Assembly: GCF_001949145.1 (NCBI RefSeq)
Contig: NW_019091379.1
Location: forward strand, 1,394,574 to 1,458,573
Source: Acanthaster planci
Taxonomy: Eukaryota > Echinodermata > Asteroidea > Valvatida > Acanthasteridae
Direction of reading: 5' to 3'
Length of the DNA: 64,000 nucleotides
Below the pieces are notes generated by a model, which saw only the letters and a list, made by a program, of their open reading frames with translations, made no database searches and had not been told where the DNA came from. Positions within the stretch are counted from its first letter, which is position 1. The number at the start of each line of letters is the position of its first letter. The position numbers and the translations under genes were made by a program. Shown here piece after piece: positions 11,846-23,300 of this stretch.

Positions 11846-12725
11846 GCAGTCATTTCATTTGTCAGATTTACAACGTGTATGACGCCGGGTTGATAACCCA
11901 ACGCTTGCCTCTTGTATTGGTGAGCTTGGTGGCCAATCTTGGGGAAACCGTACGGTCAAATGGCACTTTTTTTCGCCTTGTGATCGGACTATCTCTGATA
12001 ATTCGTACCAAACACTGCAGTCCAATTTGAACTTCATTCCAGTGTACGTCACGAGAGGGCGCTCTAGATCTGGGCTTTGACACGGTAACCTTTTCTCCTT
12101 GTCTTTCTCAATCTTCTGCGCCGGCTCCGGTTCGTTATAGACCCTCTTTTCTTGCATTTTCCGTTCCCTATAGGCTGATAACAACGATGAAAATGTCTGA
12201 AATTAGCAATGGCAATATACGTTGAACAACAGTTATTTTATATTTCTAAAATACATTTTGCACTGAATTAATTGTATCACCCACACATAATTAATTAGAC
12301 CGACCTCAAAAGGACGTAAATGGGCAGATGGGGGACGGAGTTCAACCCTCCCCTCCTGCTCTGACTCCACAAATAAGATGAAACAACAATTATATATATA
12401 GTAATAATAATTTAACAAAAGATGACATTCCTCTGTGTGTGTAAAAAGAGTACTACGTTTAATGGTATCCCCAGGTCTGCAAAAATCCGAGACTTATAAA
12501 AATCTGACGGGTCTCCCCCCCGGAAAAATTTCTAGATCTGCTCCCCCGGGCGACACTAGAACTACTAAAATCCCCTGCCTTTTGCAACAAACTTGTGATA
12601 AATAAAGCGACTTCACTGAGAGAATTTTGTCACTTACTACAGCGACTGTGCTACTGCAGTGAAAATTACCACAAATCGCTTTCACATGTAATACAAAGGG
12701 ACCTAATAATGGAACTTAAAATCGT

Positions 12726-14974
12726 CTACCAACCTATCCTAACCATGTCCATCAGCGTTGGCTTGGAATCGTAGTGTCTTGCCAGCTTTTTCTTGATAAA
12801 GATTTGGGTCCCTGAGCAAAGGAACAATCAGGTAATTTTTTAGCCTTTATGCACCCCGAAGTGCTGATTGGTACCAGATACGAAAACCGGCGCATTCCCA
12901 CACCAGCTTTTACCCCGTGGAGACAACTTCTCAAGTTTACTTTCGGCATCACATTCAACGATCATTCTAAGAGTATATTGTATTTTTCCAGTAAGCACAC
13001 ACCTTCCGAAAACAATAAAACTAATAGGTCTATTTTAAACGAGTTTAATCGGCGAAGTCAAAAGGCTGACCTTATGGTGGGGGAAATGCCAATTTCATAT
13101 CCGAAACATAATCGCTTCAGAGTACATGAAATCCCTTAATGGCAGTTTCAAATTTGTAATATTCAGGCAAAAGTTGCCTTTTCTTGGATACTGAATGGCC
13201 CACCCTCGTCCCAAGGGGCTAATTTATTTCTAGCCTTCGGTGGAAACCTTTTCACCCGTACAAAAAAATGTAATTCAGCAACAGCAGTATTGGATATATG
13301 TTGCAGATTTGGTGTCACTTTCATGTTAATGTGCGCTATGTGTCATTTGACGCAGCGAAATATCACTTCCATTGTATGTCACTTTGGAGCGTCCAGGGTG
13401 TGGGTGAGTGTCTCTCTCTCTCTCTTTCTATTTAATATATGTATATTTAATTCAAATAGAATATTGCAAAACTGGTTGCATGTAATCTGAATGGTCATTC
13501 ATAGCAACAACGAGGCTTACCTATTGTTGCCAAGTTCGCCACTTCCTCGGGGGAGAGGGCTTTTATTTGTTCGTCCGTCAAGTCTTCGTCCCTCGAAGGT
13601 CCACGGTTACTAGCTTTAGACGAAATATTGTGTGCAAAGAAATTATAAACAGTGATATTTGGGCAATTTTTGAGTGACTGGTATTCTTTGAAAAATAACG
13701 TGCATACAGACCGCACTTTTCAGACAGTTTTATTTGAAGTATATTACTTTAAAATAAAATGTTTTCAAAGACCGTGATAATCCCTACTGAGAGCACTCTG
13801 TTGATTTCTGGTTAAGTGTGGGTGTAATGAACTGGGTTTTTTTTAGTACCACCCACTGTTTCGAAGCCTTAATATTGTGACAAATGCACTTTTCTTTATT
13901 ATTCCCAAGTAGAAAGTAATCATTTCTGTGTATTTGACAGGATGGAATTAGATCGTGTGTATTTCAGTGATTTTTCAGTGGGCGAGTCAAACATTATTAG
14001 CTGCACAAACTTACCAAGAATGCCAACTGTTTACAGAATAATTCCATCATAATGTGAAGAAGCCATCCATTTTAACACCAATGCTACTTCATGCGCTGTT
14101 TCTCTTAAATTCTTATGCGACTTGCAAAGCGCACATGCACGGAAGTCCATTAGTGCCAATTTAAACTATGAAAAAATATTTTCATTGCGAAACAATGCAA
14201 TACTTTTGCGATATTACGCATTAACATTTGCGAAATAACGCAGTAACTTTGCGAAATAAAGCAATAACCTTGTGAAAAAACGCAATAGTTCTACGGACAT
14301 TTGGGGCACGTTCGCGCGGTTACTCTGGTTAACAAAAGTATTTTACATGCGCATTGTACCCGGGTGCAGGAGTATACTCCTCCGTTAGCGAGAGTATACT
14401 CTCGCTGACCCGCGGGTCGTACTCCAGCCGTTCGAGCGCTCAGGTGTATCGTGTTAGTAGCTCGCTCGAACGCACCCTCTGCGTCTGCTTCAGTCTGAAA
14501 AGAGCAACATTAACGACCGATGACTTGTTCTTTCTCCTGGACAATGCGTAATAGGCCAAACGTCGTTTTAGCGCCCTTGAACCTTGAATGCGCACTTTTA
14601 GCCTATCAGCATACGCGTGCGGTTTTCCGCCCTGCCGAGAACCTAAAAGGTGAGCCAGCATCACATTCGAAAGCTCTGTTCGCCTCCACAACAGGCCTGC
14701 CCTGTAGGAGGAAACAAGCTGGTACTAGGAAGAAGCAGAAAGACTCCGTGACGAACTAGAAAGAGGAGTTGTGACAGCAAAACAGACGAAAAGCAGTAGT
14801 GAGCCGAGTATAGACACGAAGAGGCCGAATTGAGGTTTATAATAATAGACTGGCTGCCAGTCTTAATTTAGCTAATGCGCAGCTCCAGCAATAATCTTGA
14901 CCCTTAGAATAAACGAAGAGACATAGCCTATGCAGGCTGAATTCACCTTACCTGACAAAGAAGAATCACTTGAA
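12726..14974 (-). CDS. Unidentified gene, last exons (C-terminus)
   Basis: Candidate exons: 14952-14974 (very short, uncertain), 13521-13613 (acceptor TCTAAAG, donor ATAG|GTAAGC) and 12726-12811 (acceptor TTCCTTTGCTCAG, ends in TAG). The last two join in phase 1 without a stop. They give a serine-rich stretch, then an acidic helix-like segment (DEDLTDEQIKALSPEEVANL), then the basic segment IFIKKKLARHYDSKPTLMDM ending RIGW. The strong donor, pyrimidine-rich acceptor and matching phase make this a likely real 3' end, but I do not recognise the family. Upstream exons were not found before gene A (17318). It sits between SLC22 gene A and the Ig-like gene and reads in the same direction. Confidence 0.45.
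14187..14288. repeat. Minisatellite, about 22 bp unit, five copies
   Basis: Successive units GCGAAACAATGCAATACTTT, GCGATATTACGCATTAACAT, GCGAAATAACGCAGTAACTT, GCGAAATAAAGCAATAACCT and a last GTGAAAAAACGCAATAG. Units differ by a few substitutions. Confidence 0.75.
14387..14406. repeat. Perfect 20 bp palindrome
   Basis: AGCGAGAGTATACTCTCGCT is its own reverse complement. A second GAGTATACTC lies just to the left. No function can be assigned from sequence alone. Confidence 0.6.
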
Positions 14975-17010
14975 CTTGAAGGATGATTTTTGGATGTAAA
15001 TCAATCAGAAACATAATTTAGAGTCCTAGAAATTTTTCTCCACTGCCTTATAAGTTTGAACTGTCTGTCTTTGTCTGTCTTGGGAATTCTGCCTGAGAGT
15101 AAAGGTTTAGGGAAAAGACTCCACGACAGACTCAGATTATTCCAACTACCCGATTCCAACTTTTCCCCTCGCGTTATGCACCAAGCGTCCTTCCCCTCCC
15201 TTCCCCTTTTCCCATCAATGAAGTCTACCGGGCTTTGACGTGAAGGCATGTCCTCTTAAAGGTTTGTGGCGGTATCATCACTGCTGGGGGTGAAGCTCAG
15301 CAAGCGTCACCGATTCATCCAGATTGATCCCGGCGGGTTAATTGTAGGGGTTCGTCAGGCCCAGTGTAGGCCAAGTCCCGTATACCCGTTACAATATGTT
15401 TTGAATGTCAAACTATATCAATCATGTCAGTGCAAAAAATCCATGGATTTTTAATAGCAAAAAGATGTTAATTACTGTTAGATCGTTTTAGTCCGAACGG
15501 TTGGTTTATGTTTACACATTTTAAAAATGTCATTGTTCGTAAGGTTACTTTGCAAGGGCAGTAATACCAGTAATGATTTCTTTCAAAATACAAACAACAT
15601 GGTTTTAGGGAAAAGGGCAAAGTTAGGAAAACCTAGTATACGCAAACAATGTAAGAAGTAATAACATTCAGGATATAGTATTATTCTATTCAGAAAGAGG
15701 AGACTTACAGAAAATATTTTTCAACATATTACTTTACTGACATACAATGACAAGACGAACGTTAATACGTGTGTTAACATCAAATTTCCAACACACAAGC
15801 GATCGATGAAGGATAAGTTTAAAGGTTTAAGGCAAAATTATAATGACTTTAAATAATATAAGAAGACACATTTTGGAGTATGTTTTCCCTTAACCGGCCT
15901 GTGATATATAATTATCTATAAATACCGGAAACTCAGTTGTCCGAGAGCTCTTGGAACATTTACACTGACATATCAGGCTTATACTCAAAACGTTTGTGAT
16001 TTTTCACGAGCCGACGAACAATGCTGCCTTGGGACAGGCTATGCAAAATTATCTGAAAATATACATCCGTGTAGGGCGAAAACCCAATATAAACTTACAA
16101 TCTCTCAAACGCAAAAATCACAAATCGAGTAAATAAGATTGAAAAAAAAAACACAGGAGACCAAAATCGTGAGGTCATACATATAAAATACTGATGTTTT
16201 CCCTGTTACTACTACAAAGGAAGTAATAGTCATAACATGTAAATAAAGCTAAGCCCCATGCATTCAAGTCATAAAATCTTATTACATGGATCTGTTAACT
16301 TCTTTACAAGGTTTCAAGTTGTGCAATTTTTACCAGACACTGGCTTAGGCCTACGTATGTTTTATTGGCAAGGTCCCGTAAGTATGGAATGCCGGTTTAC
16401 AGCATCAGAAACAGGATCTCATCTCTTTTAGAGAAGCCCGACTGCAGAGTGACATAATTCCTTTTTAAAATCGATGGGATCTGGTCCTTTCTGTCCAGGA
16501 ATATTTAGTCTCTCGAAAGTCCTTACCGAAGCCCTCTTCAATGATACATTGATTCAAAGGGTCGCAAGAACTTTGACAGATCTGGACAGCACATGGCAAA
16601 CATGTGACATTAGAATATACCTACATCTGCTCTACTTACCGTTTGAAAACGAACAAATTGAGACAGCTAACAGTATCCGAAATATATCCTTGGGATTCAT
16701 CATCTCAAGTAAAGTTACATTCCATTATTTAATGACACAAAATAGAGTATGTTTGTCAAAGTTGAGTAAGTCAAACGTCAGTATTGTTGCTGTCACTCCC
16801 ACTTGTACAAAGCCAATGTACTGCTGCGCGTATGTGTGCATGCGTGCGTCACATCATTCCTGAGGAATTCAAAAAATGCCCTTATCATTATTGCATCACT
16901 AGCATTGCGCGTGGGCCACGCGAGCGCACGCTATTCTGTGGTTCAATAAAGGGCACTTTGCGCAGTGTACATGTTCTACGAGCCCCTGTCCAAGGCGGTA
17001 TACGCACCAT
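14975..17010. other. Unassigned DNA between the unidentified gene and gene A
   Basis: No exon with both splice sites and a recognisable domain was found. The frames at 15001-15249 and 16474-16863 have no domain signature and no splice support. The region 15450-16450 is AT-rich. Confidence 0.3.
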
Positions 17011-17160
17011 GAGAGTACCGAAGTGAATACGTCACGCGCACAATGAGTGTGTACAAGGAACTGGCGCGAGAACCAGCGCGTGAACCAACACGCGCGCGTA
17101 CTCCATTGGTTTGCACTGCACTTTCTGGTTCACAGTGACGTCACACTTCGGTACTCTATT
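17011..17160. mobile_element. Miniature element M3, copy 1
   Basis: Ends are GAGAGTACCGAAGTGAATAC and, inverted, ACTTCGGTACTCTATT. The interior (GCGTGAACCAACACGCGCGC, GTTTGCACTGCACTTTC, CAGTGACGTCACAC) matches the copy at 42561 closely. It lies just downstream of the 3' end of gene A. Confidence 0.7.
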
Positions 17161-17317
17161 CCCTCCCGGTCAGCACTTCTGTTTTTTCTGTGTTTGTAAT
17201 TATGTCTGTGTGCATGGACCAGACACGAAGTGGTCTTGTTGCAAAGGGCTTACGCATAATTCCTCTTTTTGAGGGCGCAAGCTAGTAGCGCTTTGACACT
17301 GCCAAACGTCTTCGGAT

Positions 17318-20300
17318 TTAATTTTCATTCAGATCATCAGCTTCCTTGGAATCGAAGGCTGGATTGGACAAGGAACTCTCTGCACACAGTCGGTTGTCAA
17401 GATCAGAACTGATCGGCCCTTCATCAGATTTTCTACACATCCACCAGCACCTGAGGCAATGCGGGTCAAACAAGAATTTTTTCTGAGAACGAAATAAATC
17501 TTATTTTACAAAAAATATGTGTAAAGCCTGGACAAAGCCCATTTCGTACCCAAACGTACATTTAATACCATTAATAAACGTAGCCTATAGAGGACGCTAT
17601 TTATAACAAGAAAAAAACCGTGGCTTCTCTTGTGTAGTTCCCAGACCTGATGAATCTGACTATTCTCTTTCGGTTCAAAGGACCGGTATGGCCGATTCTC
17701 ACGTGACAGAAAAACTAATAACTCAGTATGTGAGCAGAGATCACAAAACTGTTTCACAGACCTTCAAATGTCTCAGTGAGGTCATATGTTTTCCTTATAA
17801 CTTAACAACATTTTCCCTCAACAACAGAATATTATTCATAAACCTGCGAACGGTGCGCACATACTGCCTGGTTCTTGTTCAGTTTTAGTGGATCGGAATT
17901 GAGGTTTCCGCTAAGCCACAAACAGCAAATCTTGCTGGTCAATCGCTGCTAGATATTCTGCATTTTTCTGTTACATGCCTGATTACGGCATGCATTATGG
18001 TAGCTGCGCACGTTTGGAACGTGGAGGCTTTTACCTGACAAAATAACAGAGTATGAAACATGTTTATAGTACATGTACTTTCATTTCTTCTTATCAAGAA
18101 ACGTACTTTCCTATTTCCTCTCCCTCCTTAAGTGTCTGTGGGAGTGGTCGGCCTTTCGTCTCGGGCATGAGTAGCAGTAGAATTGCCCCCAGTGCCGCAC
18201 TGGAGCCGAACAAAGTCTGAGGTAGGCTCTCCACATACTTCCCCAACAGCAGAATGATAGGGGAAAGGATGCCTCCAAGTTGGGCAGCGACACCACCCAT
18301 TCCCAAACCGATACTTCTGTTTAGATAAGAGAAACTGGATAGCGTTTTAACGTAGTTGTAGAATGACAGAAATTATCTCAGGGTCGGGGTGAGGGGTTGT
18401 TAACGGTCTTGGCAAAAGTCCCCCCCACACACACACACGATCCTCCAATGGGGCTGTCATTTGCATCATTGTTAACTTTAAATGATTCTGATTTAATAAA
18501 GGTATAACAGATAATTTGGAAGTGATTGAAATGAAGCTTACCGAACCGGAGTTGGAAACAGCTCTGATGTGTATAGGTACAGGATACCGTAGGAGGCAGC
18601 AACACCAAACTTAGCAATCATGGCTACCACAGTCCGCCAGATCCCCAGAGCTGGGGAAAGGAAAGTGGGAATGAGTAGGTTAGAAACAAGCTTTATGAAA
18701 CAAAACAGTGGAATTCACAGGCCAAAAGAGAGATTGCCCCCCCCCCGTCGTTGTTGAAGAATCTAATTCTGTTGTTCCTGGTGTTGTGTTGTTACTATGT
18801 GTGCCGTTGAAATCCTTCTCTTTTCATTGTGAAAAGCTCCATTCGAAAGAAAATGATTTCGAAAAAGCCTCGGATTCAATAAATTTAACCTTCAGCAGAA
18901 AAGGCATGTAGGCCTGTACACTATTTCTTTGCTTGATAAAAAGTGTGCAAAACATTTGAAACAAGTGACTATGGCTGTAAAATATATGTGATTGTAGGTA
19001 TAGCATAACATCACACTTCACGCATATCATAGGCTCTATATGTTTTGGCTTCTGTTAATTTTAACGTCTAATTTTTTATTACATTTTTTATTTATTTTGT
19101 ATTTTCTTATCCTGTGCATTTTGGCTTATTTAAATTATTTTTTCCACTTCCACTTGTTCAGCTTGTTTTACTATAGTTTCACTGTAATATCATAATTTCA
19201 TAACTTTTTATACAGGGCATAATGGAAGACCACATAAATGTGTATGGGCAACCCCGGGTAAATATAAGAAATTAATAAAGAAAGAAAGAAAGAATGTCCC
19301 AGTCACGCTGATTTTTTATTTAGCACCACTTACGAATGAACACTGTTGCTATGCAGCCGATACCTGCCACCAGTTCGAGTACCACGAGGTTCCATTTTCG
19401 ACCAAACCATTCGACTCCGAATGTCGCGTAAATTAAACTTGGGATGTCCACAGCACCAGACACGAAAAAGGCCCAATATTCGTCCACGCCCAGATCACCT
19501 GTGCTCTGCGCTAGTCCGTAGTAGACCAAATTGTTGACGGTCCTGTAAAGGACAAAGCGAATTATGTTGGAATTATGCTCGAAAAGATAACTTTTTAGTA
19601 AATGCTGTAGAAGGTGTGTATAACATTTCAATGAACTGACATAAGCGTTCAGATGAAATAACCCAGCAATTAGAAACAGATAAACAATGCTGAAGTTTCA
19701 ATTACAGAAATATCCATACATTTTCTAGAATATTATTCTACATACCAATTGAACATAATGTTGATGGTCTTGAACGCCATGTTTGGTGTTTTGAACAGGT
19801 CAATGACAGACGGAGGAATGGTCGACTTTGATTCCTTCTGTCAAAATAGAAATGTTGAGGGCTTTATCTCGTGTGATAGTAAACCTAGCTTTGCCTCAAT
19901 TAGGAAAATGGAGTGCAGAAGGAACGACCGATGGATTATCGCTTTTGTACACCACGAGACGAAGCAATTAATATTTTTTGTATAATAACACCTCTCGCAA
20001 TCAGAAACTGATTAATTTTATAAAACAAATTGCTATTTGAATAAATATTTATTCTCCAGCACCTGTCCAAAATACCTCTATACGAAATGTTTGATCCCCG
20101 CTTTGTAGGGCTTAGCACTTGAGAATGACGTAGCCTATACGGTTTGTACTACTGGTTATTATCATGCGTAGGTTGTAGTAAGATAGTAAAACATAGCAGC
20201 GAATGCCACGTGCCTAGCTTTCTGTCAATTACAGAATTTGTGAGTGAGGTGTTCTAAAAAGAATGACAGGACGAAACAGTCTCAACACGGTTGTTACCAA

Positions 20301-23300
20301 ATGTGTCACACACGCACACACTCTACCGACTACGACTGCTCACTGGCTATAAAAAATACGGGTTGTTCTAAAACCCCTCGACCTCAACGACCCTTTCGAT
20401 CCACAACCCCCTCGACCAAGCGACTCCCTTGACTGACAATTTCACTTGTGTCTATGCAATACTTGCCGCTGATCGAGAATGGGATTACGTCCGAAAACGG
20501 GAGTCTTCCCACAGGCATTTGCACAACGATTTCTATGAAAGAAAATGTCTACTTAAAGTTCGCCCACCCCGTTTATTATAAATGCCCCAACCTTCCTATG
20601 AAAAATGTGCATGCACTACGCTGTAGATACGCATATTTTATAATAGTTACCCCAAACCTGCCTCCTAAACGCCACACGGCCACCATTCTTACTTTGGTCA
20701 CGACCAGATCGGCCTGATTCGTTATCAGCTCAACCTCGTTCCCATGGATACGATCTTGCCGCGCCACGTTGGTTCCCACCATGCATGCCCGGTGCGATCT
20801 AACCCCTGGAGAATACGTGGGCGCGAGCGTGCAGCTTTTGAAATACGCGTGCGATCGACTTTACGTTTGTATATTCCACAGACATATAATATACAAATAT
20901 TGACAAGAATAAAATATCAAATCAGTGCTCTGAAATATGTGATTGCCAAGCTTGCGGCAACTGAGTACCTTCAGGGCAAGCAGATTCAGTTCTGAATGAA
21001 CGCGGAAAAATCCACGTTCATTCCCCCTGGATGCAGCGTTCCAAGTTCGAAAATGACGCGCTGCTGCAGTTCCTTACGCTGTACATCAGATGACGCTTTC
21101 CGCGGGATGCCGACGCCTAGGTCACCGAGGGAATGTGGCGGCGCGCAAAAGTGCTGCGCAACAGTGAGACCAGGTGTTTGTTGGCGCACACTGCCCAAGT
21201 GTTCCGCAAAGCGGTGACTAAGGCGACGCTTGGTCTCTCCGATGTACAGTTTACCACAGCGACATGTAATGCAATAAACTACATTACTAGTAATGCATGT
21301 ATGATCCCCGTGTATTCTGTAGCTACCGCGGGGGCTGACGACCGACGGGCTGTTAACTATGTAGGGGCAGGTTTTACATCTGGGGCGCTGACAAGGGGAA
21401 TTGCTGCCTGCTTTTGACGGCGAGACGGAATCCAACCGGGAACATATAACCATGCCCCCGACAGAACCATCGCGCCTTAACGCGCAAATCGGGGGTTCGG
21501 TGAAAATGGAAGCTGTGGCCGCATCATTTCCGAGTGTACGAAAATGTATGAGAAGAATATTTCGTACCGGGATGTTTCGAGGGTGGTATGTGAGTACGAG
21601 GGGGACGCGATCACGTTGCTTGGTTCCATATTTCTCTAATATACAAAAATTGACTGCTTCAGGTGGTATAGAAAAGCTAGTCTCCCGAGGTGATCCATGG
21701 AGAATTCTATTTTCCCGAGGTGATCCATGGAGCATTCTATTTTCCCGAGGCAAAGCCGAGGAGGGAAGATAGAATGCTCCATGGATCACCTCGGGTAGCT
21801 GGGTTTACTGTACTGCGAGATAAAGCAGTCAATATTTTGTTTTATAACACCTCCCCACAGATTCTGCAAAATTTAAGCTAAACTGGAATTTACAGTCATC
21901 AAATTTAATTCAAGAATTCCAAGCAGAACAGCAACGTTTGAATACATTTGTTATAATGTTGTTCGCTATGAGCTGAAATACACACCTATGCTTTCGTTGC
22001 TACGGATATAGTTCTTTGTTGCTATGGGTATAGTTCTTTTTGAGAATGAGGCTGCATGGTATAATATTTTTGAAGCGGTGGTATAAAAATAGTAAAACTA
22101 GCAAGTGTCACATGACACACTTTCGGCCAATCAAGATACAGAATGTATGGGTGAGGTGTTATAAACGCATATGTCTGTGGTATATTCATACTGAATAGCT
22201 AGTCAGCGTCATTTTCATATACAACACGACCAGGGGCTAGAGAAAGAACGCACACGCAGCCCATGGAGTCGAGGGCGTCATCGGCTCATCCATCAGTCGC
22301 GCGCCTTCAAGCATAGCCGTGATGCGAGTGCATGCATCGCTTTAGTAACGTTGGTGTTTCTCAAATTGGGAAAACAATGCGTAACAATTCCTATAGAGCT
22401 CTGTTTGATAAAACCACACATTCCATGGGTTAGCATCCGTTAGATCTGTGTTTTGAGAGATTTGAACATAAGTCTACGGGGTCGAGGGGGTTGTAGAACA
22501 ACCCTTAAAATACGTCAACTTTGTGCTACTTCTCCTCTTCAGCGGTTCCCATGCGACATCGTGTAAGTGGGAGTGGTGGTGGTTTAGGTTGCAACGTCGC
22601 ACTACCGAACCAATCCCGCTCGTAAGTGTGACGTCACTTCAGTTTAAACCACGCCCCACTGCACATGCACTGCACATAGAGTTACATGCATTGATTGCCG
22701 TTTACATGGAACCATGGAACCGGAAGTTAACGCGCAACTTCAGCGATCGTCTAATGGAGCCTGCAAATCGTGACGCGTCCGCCTTTGTGACGAAAGTCAC
22801 TTACGAACCGGATAATCTAGGGAAAACATGGCTGCAGCCACACAAAGCAATATACATGTAAATACCAAAATGATGTACACGTACACGTAGTTCGTTCACG
22901 TACACTTATCCAAGAATGCATGCTACACACGCTATGATGAGTGCCGCCATCTAAAGTTCATTCACAGCCCAGGAAAGACGTGCGTATGTTTTGGCATTCT
23001 TGAAACAGTGTGCTTTCAAAGCGTAACACGGTGCTGAAGAGTTCTGAATATGGAAACATATGACTGGAATTATGCTACCTTCAACAAGGAATAAACTGCG
23101 TAATGTAAGATAACAGATCACGTGATGGGAAAATCCACCTGTGTCCCCCCCCGAGAGCCAATTCACTCGATACCGTTTCTTCTTGGATGTCCTCATCGTT
23201 GAACACGACCTCAGGTAGCGTCTTCTTGTTGATTTTGGCAACTCTCCTGACAACATCCTCAGCTTCTCTGGTCCTACCCTTTGAGACCAGCCAGTCTACT

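Larger units (their letters stand above)
20360..22504. mobile_element. Composite inverted-repeat element in intron 5 of gene A
   Basis: The ends GGGTTGTTCTAAAACCCCTC (20360) and, read inward from 22504, GGGTTGTTCTACAACCCCCT are inverted repeats. Both flanks carry AAAATAC, a possible target duplication offset by two bases. Inside is a second inverted pair (TGTATATTCCACAGACATAT at 20864 against GAATATACCACAGACATATG read inward near 22190). The Penelope-like fragment and a smaller TIR repeat lie between them. The superfamily cannot be named because no transposase is present. Confidence 0.5.

Noticed and set aside
11855-12184. Minus-strand frame with a VTYTGMKFKLDCSVWYEL segment that looks faintly Ig-like
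   Set aside because: No acceptor or donor in the right phase to join the Ig exons, and the flanking GCGCCCTCTCGTGAC word looks like repeat DNA.
12494-12685. Possible exon ending at a strong GTAAGT donor (12.6 kb, minus strand)
   Set aside because: It lies just after the stop of the unidentified gene, has no acceptor or domain, and would not fit the phase needed by the Ig exon at 9571.
16474-16863. 129-residue plus-strand open frame
   Set aside because: No domain or conserved motif and no matching exon neighbours.
22523-22861. 112-residue plus-strand frame next to the composite element
   Set aside because: Lies in gene A intron 5 with no domain; contains transposon-like words (GTGACGTCAC) shared with other repeats.
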